A stretch of 64,000 bases of DNA from Cepaea nemoralis (taxonomy: Eukaryota > Mollusca > Gastropoda > Stylommatophora > Helicidae), in NCBI GenBank assembly GCA_014155875.1, contig JACEFZ010002099.1:62001-126000 (forward strand), in the 5' to 3' direction. Position numbers and translations under genes: made by a program. Shown here in pieces: positions 10,582-21,089 of the stretch (position 1 is its first letter; the number at the start of each line of letters is the position of its first letter). The notes under the pieces are model-generated. The model did not search any database, had not been told where the DNA came from, and saw only the letters and a program-made list of their open reading frames with translations.

Positions 10582-12474
10582 AATAGATCAGCCAGACTAG
10601 ATAGAATATACACACCTTCAACACACCACATTATACACAAAAAACATCTACAAGAGACATTACAATACACAGATCACAAAGCAGTACTAGCACATATCAC
10701 TAAAGACAATACAAGTGCAAGGCCATCAAAAAGAACACCATATTAGAAATTCAATAACACCCTACTCCAAAACACAGGTTATGTACAACACATGACACGC
10801 CTTATTCTAACATACACTAATAGTACACCCACCGACAAAATAACACAAATTTGGGATTTACTAAAGAATACAATACGGTATAGAACACAACATTTAGCAT
10901 CCATCATACATAAAGACAGACTACAACAAGAACATATCATACAGACAGCAATACAACTCACAAAACAGACTGTCAGGAATGCACTACACCTACACACACT
11001 AGAATACAATTAGAACAACACCAGCAACACACATTCCGTGGTACACTCATTCGAACTAAACTTACTAACATATCAGAAGAAAGTCCCAGTAAACAACACC
11101 TTGCATTAGAACAAAACGTTCAACGTAACAGACAAATAGGAGCAATAACAGACATGCAAGGAAACACACAAACAGAGGCAATACATATACTAGAAACATT
11201 TCAACAATACTACACCGACCTATATACAGCAGAACAGGCCAACACACAAAAACAAAATAGGTTATTACAATACATAAAGAAACTGTCTGATATAGATAAA
11301 GACACACTAGACACAGATCTTACATTAGCAGACATAACACATGCACTCAATCAAATGCAAAAAGACAAAACACCAGGACCAGATGGACACACAGTAGAAT
11401 TCTACCAACACTTCTTTCCTATCCTAGGCAATTTACTTCTAAAAGTCTACCAAGAAGCTTTTTACAAACAAGAACTCCCGAACACATGCAACATGTCATA
11501 TATAACACGCATACCTAAAGACAATACAGACAAGACACAACTGAAAAACTATAGACCCATCTCATTATTAAACACAGACTACAAAATTCTAGCAAAATCA
11601 CTTGCAAACAAAATAAAAAAAATTCTTGCCATCACTCATCCACCCAGAACAACAGTGCAGTATTCAACACAGAAACATACACCAACATACACATTTCATT
11701 AGAGATTTAATTACATACACCCACCAGAAAGACTGTCAATCCTCCCTTTTATCCTTAGACCAGAAGAAGGCCTTTGACAGAATTTCACACTCATACTTAC
11801 ACAAAACACTAGCACACTGTAATATAGGACAATATTATAGACAGTGGATAGAAATATTGTATAAAAATCCTAAAAGTAAGGTACTGATGAATCATTCACT
11901 CACTGCCAGTTTCAGAATCACTAGATCTGTCAGACAAGGGTGTCCGCTATCACCAGTCCTATATGTACTCACACTAGAACCACTCTTAGAAGCAATTAGA
12001 CAGGACACTAACATTAAAGGTACATTTATACAAGGGTCTGGGGAGCGGAAATTAATTGCTTATGCAGATGACACCGCCTTCTTCCCTACAACCAACACTT
12101 CCATAACGAACATACTTCACACCTTCAAACAGTTTGGTGAAGGAAGTGGGGCCAAAATAAACATACAGAAGTCTAAAATAATGGGGCTGGGGAAGTGGAG
12201 GAATAAAGCAGATTTCCCCCCGGATCTAACAGTCACAGATAACATGAAAATATATGGGATCACATTTCCATCCAACCCCAGAAACACACACACAGAAACA
12301 TGGCAATCACTGACAAGAAAAATTATAGACATACTACATGGGTTCAAATACAAGACATCAACAATTTTTATACGAAGCACAATTGTAAACACCTTCATCA
12401 TTCCTAAAATAATATGTTTAGCCACATTGTTAGATCCCCCAACAAACAATCACAGACATAAACAAACACATTAG
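10582..12474 (+). pseudogene. Family B copy 1: ORF2 reverse transcriptase, broken into several frames
   Basis: Includes open pieces at 10792-11013, 11154-11702 and 11626-12474. Motifs in order: KTPGPDGHTVEFYQHFFP, YRPISLLNTDYKIL, SLDQKKAFDRISHSYL, RQGCPLSP and YADDTAFFPT, matching family A position by position. At least three frameshifts or stops (about 11013, 11640 and 12474) inactivate it. Motifs A, B and C are chemically intact, so loss of function came through frame breaks. Confidence 0.8.
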
Positions 12475-12855
12475 ACAATTCATCTTCAGCAACACAATTC
12501 ACAGTATAAAGCACAAGACATTAATACAAGATAAGAACAAAGGTCTAGTTGCTTTACAGGACCTACACACAAAAATATCACTGACAAAACAAATTATAGA
12601 CAGACTACATGGGTTCAAATACAAGACATCAACAATTTTTGTAAGAAGTACAATTGTAAACACCTTCATCATTCCTAAAATAATATACTTAGCCACAGTG
12701 TTAGAGCCCCCCCCCCCCCAAAAAAAAAAGCAATCACCGACATAAACAAACACATCATACAATTCATCTTCAGCAACACAATTCACAGTATAAAGCACAA
12801 GACATTAATACAAGATAAGAACAAAGGAGGAGTTGCTTTACAGGCCCTACACACA
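12312..12855 (+). repeat. 271-bp tandem duplication inside ORF2
   Basis: The block around 12322-12592 is repeated at 12593-12860: AATTATAGACATACTACATG recurs as AATTATAGACAGACTACATG 271 bp later, and both copies contain GGTTCAAATACAAGACATCA and AACACCTTCATCATTCC. A C-run then A-run (12708-12729) lies in the second copy only. The sister family A ORF2 has one copy, so this is a local duplication. Confidence 0.75.
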
Positions 12856-12859
12856 AAAA

Positions 12860-13604
12860 TACAAGCATTAAGAATCAACCACATAGGGCGCATCATCAAT
12901 CATCCAGATCAAAACTCGCTAGCATTATACTATATTGCAATTAGATTACACAGGCTTAAGAAAATAGACAAAACAACACCGCACTATTACGGCACACTAC
13001 CGTACTTCTGCAGAACATGTATGCAAGCAATTCAAGGCAATGAACATTTAATACAACAGACAACCAAGCACATATTTAGTGAAACAACAAGCCCCACCAC
13101 TACATCTGAGAATGAAAAGAGGAAACAAATATTATATGAAAGACTATAGCTGCACCTTCACTAACTTACACAACAATCATATCACATCGAAATCCAAAGA
13201 AGTAACATACAGGCTAATTTATAATATGACCCCGACAACAGAGAGGGCAGGACAGACATCCAAGCAAATAGCCCCATGCCAATTATGTGGACACAATATT
13301 CAGGAAAGAGAGGACCATCTGTTTTATGAATGCCCAACAATCACATCCACTTAGACTGCATTACAACAGTTAATAGAAACACAAACAAACAAGATAACCA
13401 ATGTTTACAAAGCAATATTCCTAAATACAATACATACAACCACAAAAGACAAACACACTAAACTTCTCGTAGCACTAGCGGAGTATAGAAATATAATATG
13501 GTCTAGTCGAAACTCGGCCACTCACAATCACCACACAATACACCCACACATACTATCTCAGATTTTTCAACAGAAAATCTCCCAGCTATTCGCTGATTAA
13601 GCAA
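12860..13604 (+). pseudogene. Family B copy 1: ORF2 C-terminal part
   Basis: Continues ORF2 after the duplication. An open piece at 13079-13354 holds CQLCGHNIQEREDHLFYEC, the same C-x2-C...H-x4-C arrangement as family A. Further homology to the family A end (LLVALAEYRNIIW-like) runs to about 13600, where the frame ends. Stops are present at 13354 and elsewhere. Confidence 0.7.
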
Positions 13605-14241
13605 GCGCCACTCTCATCAGGTTTACAGTACATAACATACATGTTCAAACACACACTCTCACAGATATTTCTATACTCCTAATGGGTATCACTAAGCTCC
13701 TTTCATTGGGGAAAAAGGGCCAAATAACTGAATACATGTTCCTTCTTTGTTACTGAGTCTATTGGCCCAAACTAAACACGATGGGAAGGTGTCCTTTGTG
13801 AGTCAGTGGTCTTGTCGACCGAGGGTTGACCTTCGCCAGAAGCCAGCTCAGGTAAAATTCCTGTAGTGATGGAATTTTGCCATCCTGTGTAGCGAACTAA
13901 ACAAATTCCAATCTACACGCCCTCTCTTTCTCCGATTTCCCCTTCTCTCCCCCTCCCTCCCCCAGCGCGCGCGCTCTCTCTCTCTCTCCCTCTTTGTTGC
14001 CCGCTTTCCCGGTCTCAGCCCAGCCCGCCACAAACAAATCCTTTGCACTTGTGATTAAGGGAGTGATTGTGATTCAGTAATACTATTGAACTTGTTTGCA
14101 GGAAACTAAGCTTGCATGAGATTGCCTGCAGTGTGAAAGTTCAAATTAAATGGTTTGGTATGCATGGGAGCAAATTATTACTACACCATGCCAAGAATAT
14201 AACGTCACATGTGTACATGAATGTATACGCTGTATTCGCAA

Positions 14242-14279
<38 letters not shown>

Positions 14280-14284
14280 TAGAA
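13605..14284. other. Unassigned stretch with CT-rich tract and A31 homopolymer
   Basis: Probably begins with the family B 3' end (to ~13720). It contains a pyrimidine-rich tract with GCGCGC and CT repeats at 13915-13995 and a 31-nt A-run at 14245-14275. The A-run is followed directly by the hAT-type MITE end, so it may be an internal A-rich tract of that MITE; the copy at 20899 also has a shorter A-run in the same place. No gene recognised. Confidence 0.4.
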
Positions 14285-14361
14285 AAATTAGGCTGCGTGG
14301 CCCGGCAGAAAATATTATTTCTGAAATTTCTCCCGTCTGCTGAAAAGGTTGACCACCCCTG
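14285..14361 (+). mobile_element. hAT-type MITE, right end (copy 1)
   Basis: Closely matches 21020-21089: GCGTGGCCCGGCAG, AAATATTATTTCTGAAATTT, and the terminus GACCACCCCTG. Sequence just outside is ATCTACAG, the same 8 bp found immediately left of the complete copy at 20899. The left end of this copy is not recognisable. Confidence 0.65.
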
Positions 14362-14369
14362 ATCTACAG

Positions 14370-14504
14370 CCTACCTTGTGAGCGTTACTAAAGGTGGAAA
14401 CAGCGTCCCAATGGCACGCTTGCTGTGTGGATGTCATCTGCATACAGGTCCCCACCCCCCGATCTTTGGAGGAGCAGTCTGTGGTGAACGGAAGGCTCAA
14501 TATA
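14370..14504. repeat. Module M-related fragment
   Basis: AGCCTACCTTGTGAGCG at 14368 matches the AGCCTACCTCGTGAGCG of module M near 6246, placing this just right of the MITE as M flank. The rest (to 14504) resembles the M family only patchily, including CTGTGGTGAACGGAAGG near 14480. No coding content. Confidence 0.45.
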
Positions 14505-14655
14505 CTTCTTCTTCTTCTGCGTTCATCCGGAGTTTTTTGTCGGATGTGATTGCGTTGTGCCTGTTTACAGCAGAGCTGCGTTCTTGCGCCGTTAGGCCGA
14601 CACATCCGACTTCTGCGGGCATTTGTTGACCGGGTTAACCTTCCCGGGGGTTTCT
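14505..14655 (-). mobile_element. SINE (GAA-tailed family), copy in a longer M-like unit
   Basis: On the minus strand it matches the 145-bp SINE: GGTTAACCCGGTCAACAAAT, TCGGATGTGTCGGCCTAACG, GCTCTGCTGTAAACAGGCAC, a CATCCG...CGGATG hairpin and a GAAGAAGAAG tail at 14505. Unlike the copies at 49332 and 60401, homology continues beyond the SINE 5' end into M-like sequence to about 14953, so this looks like a longer family member. Confidence 0.7.
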
Positions 14656-14953
14656 TAGGACGTTTGACTCTCACTGTTGTGGTGTTATCCCCCATCCCAG
14701 CTGGCCCATATAGAACAGCCAAAGATCCTGTCAGCCCTCAAGGGAAGGCAGGAGCAGACCATGGGTATTCCCCGCCATCCAAGGAGGCTTCCATACTTGC
14801 AGAGCCGATACATAGCGCTCTGGTACTGGGCTCACCTTGTGAATCGTCACGTCCTGCACATGGCTGCTTAGCCTCACTTCCATATATTGGGCCTTCCGTT
14901 CACCATAGGCTGTTCTTCCGGAAACCAGAAGTATGCAGTCTGCAGATGACATC
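14656..14953 (-). repeat. Module M-related sequence joined to the SINE
   Basis: Minus-strand homologue of 6500-6770 and 7040-7318. Shared blocks include CCTCAAGGGAAGGCAGGAGC, CCAAGGAGGCTTCCATA and GGGCTCACC. Its continuity with the SINE supports M and the SINE belonging to one larger repeat family. The ORFs at 14315-14985 on both strands are not conserved and I do not call them genes. Confidence 0.6.
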
Positions 14954-15254
14954 CACACAGTGAGCTTTCGATTCGGACTTTCCATGTAATGGATTTGCTA
15001 TCCAAGCAATATTCCATTTCGTGCCACTAGGACACTTTTCCACCTTTTATGAAGCCCACACAGTGGGCTTTTGATTCGGATTTTCCACATAATGGATTTG
15101 CTATCCAAGCAATATTCCATTTCATGCCACTAGGACACTTTTCCACCTTTTATGAAGCCCACACAATGGGCTTTTGAATTGGACTTTCCATGTAATGGAT
15201 TTGCCATCCAAGCAATATTCCATTTCATGCCTCTAGGTCGCTTTTGTAACCGAC
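14954..15254 (+). repeat. 103-bp tandem repeat, three copies
   Basis: Units start at 14954, 15057 and 15160 with CACACAGTGAGC / CACACAGTGGGC / CACACAATGGGC. Each contains AATGGATTTGCTATCCAAGC (one variant CCATCC) and a CATTTC-TGCC-CTAGG block. A single related unit occurs inside module M near 380-490, so the array is a local amplification of an M sub-segment. Confidence 0.8.
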
Positions 15255-15277
15255 ATACCTGTGGTATGAAGTTTGGC

Positions 15278-15812
15278 AATCTGAATACTTCTTCATGCAC
15301 CATTAAATGTCAACATGTATGTAGTTAAAGTAAGCTGCGGTCAACTTGAGCTTGTTGATATCAACATAGAGCTTCTCCTCAAATGAAGCAGGTGTGGGCC
15401 AAAATATCTGTCTCTGTTCTGCATATGTTGGGCAATCCTGCAGCAAATGTTTTGCTGTCATTTTTCCAGTTCTACAATTACTTTCATCGGTATCTCCTAT
15501 CTTTAGTTTATTGAACAAGTGGTATTTCAGCCTGTTATGTCCTGTGCGGAGTCTGAAGATTGCTACTTGTTCTCTTCGGTCGAGTTTGTAATATGTATCA
15601 TCCTTCTGATGGCCTGGATGCTCTGATTCCCATTTGGTTCTATAAGTGCTTTTTATCAACCTCTTTGCCTCATTATAGGTTATGTCTATGTCAGGCTGTA
15701 GTAGTCGTCCGCCCTCTTTTGCCAGTCTGTCAGCCTCTTCGTTTCCAGGTATACTGCAATGTGATGGGATCCACAGTATTACAACTTTTTTTGGATTTCT
15801 GGCATAGACCAT
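15278..15812 (-). pseudogene. RNase H LINE (I-group-like) copy 1: ORF C-terminus and 3' end
   Basis: Last part of a minus-strand LINE running 19156 to about 15278. It starts within RNase H (ILWIPSHCSIPGNEEADRL carries the last conserved Asp), then LRTGHNRLKYHLF and a C-terminal zinc-knuckle region (KHLLQDC). The 3' end leaves GAAGAAG (CTTCTTC at ~15286-15293 on plus), the same tail type as the related LINE at 51407. Homologous to 51438-51940. Confidence 0.75.
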
Positions 15813-16207
15813 GGAGTGCTGCTCTTAGGTCAGATAGTTCTGTGCTGTTATTGCTCTTCAGTATTGAGACAGCTGACTTTGCATCTGTAAAGATAGCTAT
15901 TTGTGTGTCTTTATTTTCCTCCATCAGGAGCAAATTCTGCTGTAGTTTTCAGAGCCTCTACCTCTGCTTTGAAGTTACTTGAAAATTTTCCAGTTGCCAT
16001 TGAACGTGTTTTTTTCACTCCATTTTTTAAATTTAGGAGAATTCCTCCTCCTCCATTCTCTATTGAATTTTTGGCTGATCCATCTGTATATGCATGGGTC
16101 CAATTGCTGCTTGGGTAATGTCCTTTTATGTAGTTTAGGGTTATTTCTCTTCTTTCGGTTTCATGCTGAGTGTTTTTTTTCTCAATACCAGGAATGTTTT
16201 CTATCAT
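15730..16207 (-). pseudogene. RNase H LINE copy 1: RNase H domain
   Basis: Two overlapping frames hold the domain: 16207-15911 carries AYTDGSAKNSIENGGGG and SNFKAEVEALKTT, and 15933-15730 carries IFTDAKSAVSILKS, with the final Asp in the 15812-15303 piece. D, E, D and D are all present, so only the frameshifts inactivate it. An RNase H after RT is typical of the I group of LINEs and removes RNA during second-strand synthesis. Confidence 0.75.
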
Positions 16208-16394
16208 CTCAGGCAGTTGCTGCTGTCTCCAAGCTGGGAACTTGTCTGCATTGTAAATGGGTTTGACTGTTTATATGTTAAGTATAGGATCTGCCCTAAT
16301 CCTTCGTTTTGCAGTTTCTACAAAGTTGCTACGCTTCAGTCTTCCCTTTCCAATACCATTAAATCTTTTGTACATAGGGTGGTCTGTCAATCTT

Positions 16395-16685
16395 CTAAAT
16401 TTTTTCTGCTTGTTGCTGGGCTCTGCTATCTCTTCTATCCTGCATTGGTTGTAAACAAGTGATCTTTTCTAGTTCATTAATAGGCGTTGTCTTCAGGCTT
16501 CCAGTTATGATTCGCATTCCTTGATTTTGGACTCTACTTATTTTGTTAAAGTTTGACTTAGCTGCTGTTGCCCAAGCTGCAATGCCATATTCCAGTACTG
16601 GCCTCACCCGTCCAGTATATAACTTCTTGAGAACTTTCTCATCTGCTCCCCATGTTGTACCAGCAAGCTTTTTCATGATTGCCAT
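16395..16685 (-). pseudogene. RNase H LINE copy 1: region between RT and RNase H
   Basis: KLAGTTWGADEKVLKKLYTG and VRPVLEYGIAAWATAA are the usual thumb/connector motifs after RT in this LINE group, and the same block is at 52674-52840 (KLTGTTWGASGKILSKVYQQ). It is separated from the RT piece by frame breaks between 16685 and 16801 and from RNase H by degraded sequence 16207-16395. Confidence 0.75.
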
Positions 16686-16800
16686 TCTTTGCCTTGCTCT
16701 TGTTTGATTTTTTTTTCAACCTGTGTCTTCCATGTCAGGCGACGATCAAAGGTGACTCCTAGATAGTTTTTATTTTCTTCATGGCGCAATATTTTCCCAT

Positions 16801-17742
16801 TCAACACCAGCTTAGGTTGCTGAGTTTTATTGAGAGGGAGAACACTGTGCATGTTGTTTTCTCCTCACTTATCTTCACTAGCCATGATTTTGACCAGTCC
16901 TCTAGCGCTAATAAGACTTGCTGTATTCTGCTGTTAGCTGTACTAATATATTCTTCAGATGTCCATATGAATAAGTCATCTGCAAAAGAGGATGTATGTA
17001 CTCTCGCTGGAAAGTTTTCCGTGATGTCATTTATATATGCTAGGAATAATGTTGGTGAAAGAACTCCTCCTTGGGGGACACCTTGCTCCAACAGCATCAT
17101 TTTGCTGGTTTGTCCTTGTACTTTTGTCCTGGCAGTTCTGTTCTCAAGGTAGTGGCTGATCCATTTATACATTTTCCCACAAACATGCATGTTTTGCAGT
17201 TTTACTTTCAGTCCTTCCTTCCATACTTTATCAAATGCTTTTTCTAAATCTATCCAGGCCGCGAGTGTGTGCTTTTTCTCTTGGAAGGCATCCTCTATTT
17301 CCTGAGCTATATAGGTTATTTGATCTTCAGTTGATCTGTACTTTCTGAATCCTGCTTGGTGTGGTGATAAGAATTGGTTTTCTTCCAGATGCCATGTTAG
17401 CCTGCCATTGATAATGCGTTCCATTAATTTTCCTACACAGTTAAGTAGACTGATAGGTCGATAGCCATTTGGTTCTTCCAGGTCTTTTCCTTTCTTTGGG
17501 ACTGGTATTAGAATAGCTTCCTTCCATGCCTGTGGGACTATTCCTCTCTTCCAGCTGTAATTTAGGACTGTTAGTAGTTTCTTTTTTGCCTTAGTGCCTA
17601 GTCCTATTAGCATTTCATTTGTGATTCCATCCTTTCCTGGTGATTTCTTCTTTTTTAGGGTATTCATTGCCTGTTCCATTTCTTCCATTGTTAGATTTGC
17701 CATCATATATTCTGCTGCTGTCTCTGTATTAGTATGATGCAT
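16801..17742 (-). pseudogene. RNase H LINE copy 1: reverse transcriptase
   Basis: A 313-codon open piece with GKDGITNEML, WKEAILIPVPKKGKD, NGYRPISLLNCVGKLME, QAGFRKYRSTEDQI, AAWIDLEKAFDKVWKEGL, QGVPQGGVLSPTLF and SFADDLFIW. All RT motifs including FADD are intact. The preceding frame (18095-17703) overlaps it by ~40 nt, so a single frameshift near 17720-17740 separates them. It would make cDNA at nicked DNA in the nucleus. Confidence 0.85.
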
Positions 17743-18095
17743 CTGTTTGTCTTTGATTGCTTTCTTCTGTTCGATTGTAATATCAATGTGTTTGCACTGG
17801 CATAGTGTTCCATTTGTGCATTTGCAGCCTTTTTTCCTGACAGCAAGGCATCTCCTTGTTTAATTGTTATCTGTTTGTTTCTAGGTCCTTCATTGTTCAT
17901 GGCTTTCACTAGTTTCCATAGTTTGTTTCCATCCCTGTCAAAATTCAGGTTTTCTGTTTTTTCCCTCCAACAATCTCTTGTTGTTTGATTTACTGTTCTT
18001 TTATATTTTGCTGAGATGGCTTTGAGAGAGATGTTCGCTTCAGTTGTTTGTTCTCTCTCTGCTGTCTTCCTGGCATCTTCAACTTTGTCCTCCAA
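17703..18095 (-). pseudogene. RNase H LINE copy 1: linker between endonuclease and RT
   Basis: Lys/Glu-rich linker (KTENLNFDRDGNKLWKLVKA, then MNNEGPRN) commonly found just before RT in this group. It overlaps the end of the endonuclease frame (17990-19156) around 17990-18095, so a frameshift lies there. No independent function. Confidence 0.65.
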
Positions 18096-19156
18096 AATTT
18101 GTAGTCCTTCAGTCTAGTATGGTTTGTAATTTTTCCTCGCTCCTCTTGGAATAGACTCAGTGGCCGCCTGATTATTGCTCGGTTTAAACTTTCCACCATT
18201 TGCTTCATGTTGCCATATCGTGTATTTATGTTTTCACAATATTTGTCTGTTAGTATGGCAAATCTGTCCCAATCTGCTCGTTTGTAATTCCAGCGGGGCA
18301 AAGGCTTTTGCTCCTGTGGAACATACTCCATATTCATTACAAGCTTGATTGGTCTGTGGTCACTACCTGCTAATTGGTCAAGCACATGGCGATCGATTTT
18401 GTGGAGGATGTCTCCTGTGCAGAAAGCTAAGTCTGGAGTAGAAGTGGTAATCCATCTTCTGGAGTAGAAGCTAGGTGTGTCATCCGCTTTGTTGAGTAGA
18501 TGGAGATTTGAGTCTATTTCCCAGTCCTCCACTTCATCTCCTCTTTTGTCAGTATCTGGGTATCCCCATCTTTCTGAACGGCTATTAAAGTCTCCGACAA
18601 CAATGCAATTTGTGTCAGTTATTTTTATGTTTGAGAGTGTAAGATCCTTATCTGCCGGGCTATACAGATTGTAAATTCTTATTTTCACGTCCTTTATCAT
18701 TATATCAACACCTATAATTTCCGTTTGGTTATCAGAGATCACAGATACTTTACTGCAATGTATTGTATTTCTTGTAAGTATTAGAACTCCTCCTTTGTGT
18801 CCTTCGCGGTCGAAACGTGTGGCCTGATATCCCTTGACTGAAAATTTGCGATTGGCGTTGAGGTGTGTCTCTTGAATGCATGCCACATCTATTCTATCTT
18901 TATGGAGACGCTGTGTTAGGGAGGCTTTCTTGTTATAAACTCCTTCGGCATTCCACTGTAGTATGTTGAGTGTCCGGAGCGTTTGGTCAATAGCTCTTAA
19001 CCTACTCCTCTGTGCCTTGACTCCACAGCACAGGGGAAGGTGACCACCAGTAGTCATGGGTGGACCCCCTCGAGGCAGGGGGCCCGGCACTATCACTGCC
19101 TGATGGGACTTCATGGGATTAGCACCATAACGATTAATTTTGATTTGTGACATCAT
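17990..19156 (-). pseudogene. RNase H LINE copy 1: endonuclease, N-terminal ORF
   Basis: A 388-codon open piece. After ~60 residues come LNILQWNAEGVYNKKASL, IDVACIQETHLN, IYNLYSPADKDL, NCIVVGDFNSRSERWG, STPDLAFCTG and GSDHRPIKLVMN: N, QE, D-N, and SDH catalytic motifs of APE-type endonucleases in the right order. The start at 19156 is the first Met; upstream (19165+) is a different repeat, so a separate ORF1 is missing and the element is 5' truncated or lacks one. Confidence 0.85.
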
Positions 19157-19164
19157 GAAATTAA

Positions 19165-19344
19165 GTTACGTTGCACTACTTTGTCAAGCCTGTGGCTCAG
19201 TGCATCCGATTTCGACAAGCATTTGTTCGGGGTGCTTTCCCTAGCCTTTGACTGTCCCCAGTCTACCTACAAGGCAGCAGGTTTGTGTGTCGCTTGGTCT
19301 GGTCCCTCTCCCTTGACCTGTCCGACACAGAAAGCTGTGGACAG
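19165..19344 (+). repeat. Module M-related segment
   Basis: CAGTCTACCT-CA-GCAGCAGGTT and the following GTCTGGTCCCTCTCCC...CTGTCCGA match M copy 1 at about 890-955. It leads directly into the 66-bp satellite. No coding content. Confidence 0.55.
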
Positions 19345-19810
19345 ACATGATCGCCAACACCACACAGCAACGACTATAAGAATAATAAAAGACATAAAGC
19401 TTTTGACAGACATGATCGCCAACACCACACAGCAACGACTATTTGTTAGTTGCATATCCTTTACAGACGTAGCAGTCAACCTCAGCATTTTTTGGCTGTT
19501 CGCGATTCCTGGGCAAGTTGACGTTCAGTAGTTAGCCATTACTTTCTACTATAAAAATAATAAAAGACAGAAACTGTGGACAGACATGATCGCCAACGCC
19601 ACACAGCAACGACTATAGGAATAACACCAGACAGAAAGCTGTAGACAGACATGATCGCCAACACCACACAGCAACGACTATACGAATAACACCAGACAGA
19701 AAGCTGTAGACAGACATGATCGCCAACGCCTCACAGCAACGACTATAAGAATAACACCAGACAGAAAGCTGTAGACAGACATGATCGCCAACGCCACACA
19801 GCAACGACTA
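19345..19810 (+). repeat. 66-bp satellite cluster 1 with spacer
   Basis: Repeats of a unit containing GACAGACATGATCGCCAACR, CCACACAGCAACGACTATA and AAGAATAA-A-AGACA. Two units (19345-19440), a ~110-bp spacer (TTAGTTGCATATCCTTTACA onward), then four more to 19810. The same units and spacer occur at 63180-63935. Because 66 is divisible by 3, apparent ORFs run through both strands; they are repeat translations. Confidence 0.85.
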
Positions 19811-19904
19811 TAAGAATTTGAATAACGAAGACACAAACCATAGATGTACGATTTATTGCCTGGCATATTTCGCTACATCTCGCCAGGTACTTACTGCAGA
19901 ATTC
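19811..19904 (+). repeat. Dispersed flank repeat next to the satellite
   Basis: TTTGAATAACGAAGACACAA, ACGATTTATTGCCTGGCA and the block to CAGGTACTTACTGCAGA recur at 63934-64000 in the same orientation and at about 60085-60180 in the opposite one. The satellite plus this flank form a repeated composite. Confidence 0.75.
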
Positions 19905-20044
19905 ACACATTATTATCATTATCAAGTGCCCTGCCAGCTGGCGTAGGCGTTAATGGCTCTCCAAAAATCTCGGTCTTTGGTGTTCTGGATCAACTCTGCT
20001 GATTATATTCCTCCATGCCACCGTCTCAATCCATCCAGCGTGGG
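19905..20044 (-). mobile_element. LINE 3'-end fragment (RTE/BovB-like)
   Basis: On the minus strand a short reading (WIETVAWRNIISRVDPEHQR) ends in a stop, followed by a 3' tail of ATGATAATAATG type at 19912-19925. Such WR-rich C-termini with ATG/ATT tails are typical of RTE-like LINEs. Only the last ~140 bp are present. Identification is from a short motif only. Confidence 0.4.
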
Positions 20045-20252
20045 GGTTGGTCTGGTTCGCAAGATCAGCCCCGCGTCTGGCGTTCATTGTCTCGGATGGC
20101 TGTGTGAAGTGCACCCAATCGGGAACTTCCCAGCCGACGCAAGTTAGCATGGAGAATGTGACCGCAGTGCGAAGCCAGATTCGTGGTTTGAGCGGCTGAA
20201 AGAGCAATTTTTGTACGACCGTTTGACAAAGTCTCGATAAGCCCTCCCCCGC

Positions 20253-20347
<95 letters not shown>

Positions 20348-20615
20348 CAGTAAGCTGGCATAGTTTTTCGGTCAGTCTTGCCTGGCGTAGCTTGAGAGCT
20401 CGTCGATTGGCGTTCAGTGGTTTTGCGTGTATCACCGGGTACCGAGGGAGCGAGCTGAGCGATTGCTACTCTTGGCCTTCGTGTGTGTGAATAGTCCGTT
20501 TGTGAGATAGATATCTGGTTGATCCTGCCAGTAGTCACATGCTTGTCTCAAAGATTAAGCCATGCATGTCTACGTTCACACTGTCTCACGGTGAAACCGC
20601 GAATGGCTCATTAAA
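20045..20615 (+). rRNA. 5'-ETS-like sequence plus first ~104 nt of 18S rRNA
   Basis: 20045-20511 is homologous to 5030-5445 (TGGTCTGGTTCGC, TGTCTCGGATGGCTGTGTGA, GTACGACCGTTYGACAAAGT) but carries an expanded CT run (20255-20343). 18S starts at 20512 and includes the GGTGAAACCGCGAATGGCTC segment that the first copy lacks. It stops at TTAAA (20615), where a 28S-3'-end-like sequence begins. Not a functional rDNA unit. Confidence 0.8.
20255..20343. repeat. (CT)n microsatellite
   Basis: About 89 bp of near-pure CT dinucleotide inside the 5'-ETS-like sequence. The homologous place in the first copy (~5249-5260) has only six CT units. The minus-strand (RE)n peptide predicted here is this repeat. 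Confidence 0.95.
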
Positions 20616-20898
20616 CTGCCTGGTCCAGACACTTGTTCTACGTGTTTCAGTTGAGGGATATGGCTGAACGCCTCTAAGTCAATATTCTCCGGAGGTGAGG
20701 GCCTGGCCGTTACTCACCCTATTCTGCATGGAATTGAGATGCCGAGCCTGCTACATGCTTGGTCTAGACACTTGTTCTACGGCTCTCAGCTGAGGGATAA
20801 AGCTGAACGCCTCTAAGACAATATCCCTCGGATTTGAGGGCCTGGCCGTTATTCACCCTCTGCTGCATGGAGGTGAGATGAACCGGCAGCATCTACAG
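20616..20898 (+). repeat. Two tandem units resembling the 28S rRNA 3' end / module M
   Basis: Each ~139-bp unit has ACTTGTTCTAC, a GAGGGATA-GGCTGAACGCCTCTAAG motif (20654-20680 and 20793-20818), GGCCTGGCCGTTA and CTGCATGGA. GGATTATGGCTGAACGCCTC followed by TAAGTC is the well-known terminal region of eukaryotic large-subunit rRNA, differing here by a small deletion. The units also match part of module M (6010-6240). Homology to 28S beyond this motif cannot be judged by eye. Confidence 0.55.
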
Positions 20899-21089
20899 CA
20901 GGGGTGACCAACACGAGGCCCACCGGTAGTCATGTTGGGGCCCGCGGAATGGGAAACGACCATGTGGTCGAAGCTGTAGTACGCTTGCTTGTTTACTTTA
21001 ATTTAACAAAAAAAAATTAGTTGCGTGGCCCGGCAGGAAATATTATTTCTGAAATTTGGCCCGCCTGCTGAAAAAGTTGGCCACCCCTG
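20899..21089. mobile_element. Complete hAT-type MITE (191 bp)
   Basis: Termini CAGGGGTGACCAAC and GTTGGCCACCCCTG are inverted repeats differing at one position, as in hAT non-autonomous elements. Flanks ATCTACAG (20891-20898) and ATCTATGG (21090-21097) match at 6 of 8, an ageing 8-bp TSD typical of hAT. Inside are an A9 run and GCGTGGCCCGGCAGGAAATA. No transposase, so it depended on a hAT transposase elsewhere. Confidence 0.8.

Noticed and set aside
19950..20435. 161-codon minus-strand ORF with (RE)n
   Set aside because: It spans a LINE 3' fragment, the 5'-ETS-like region and the CT microsatellite; the long charged run is the repeat.
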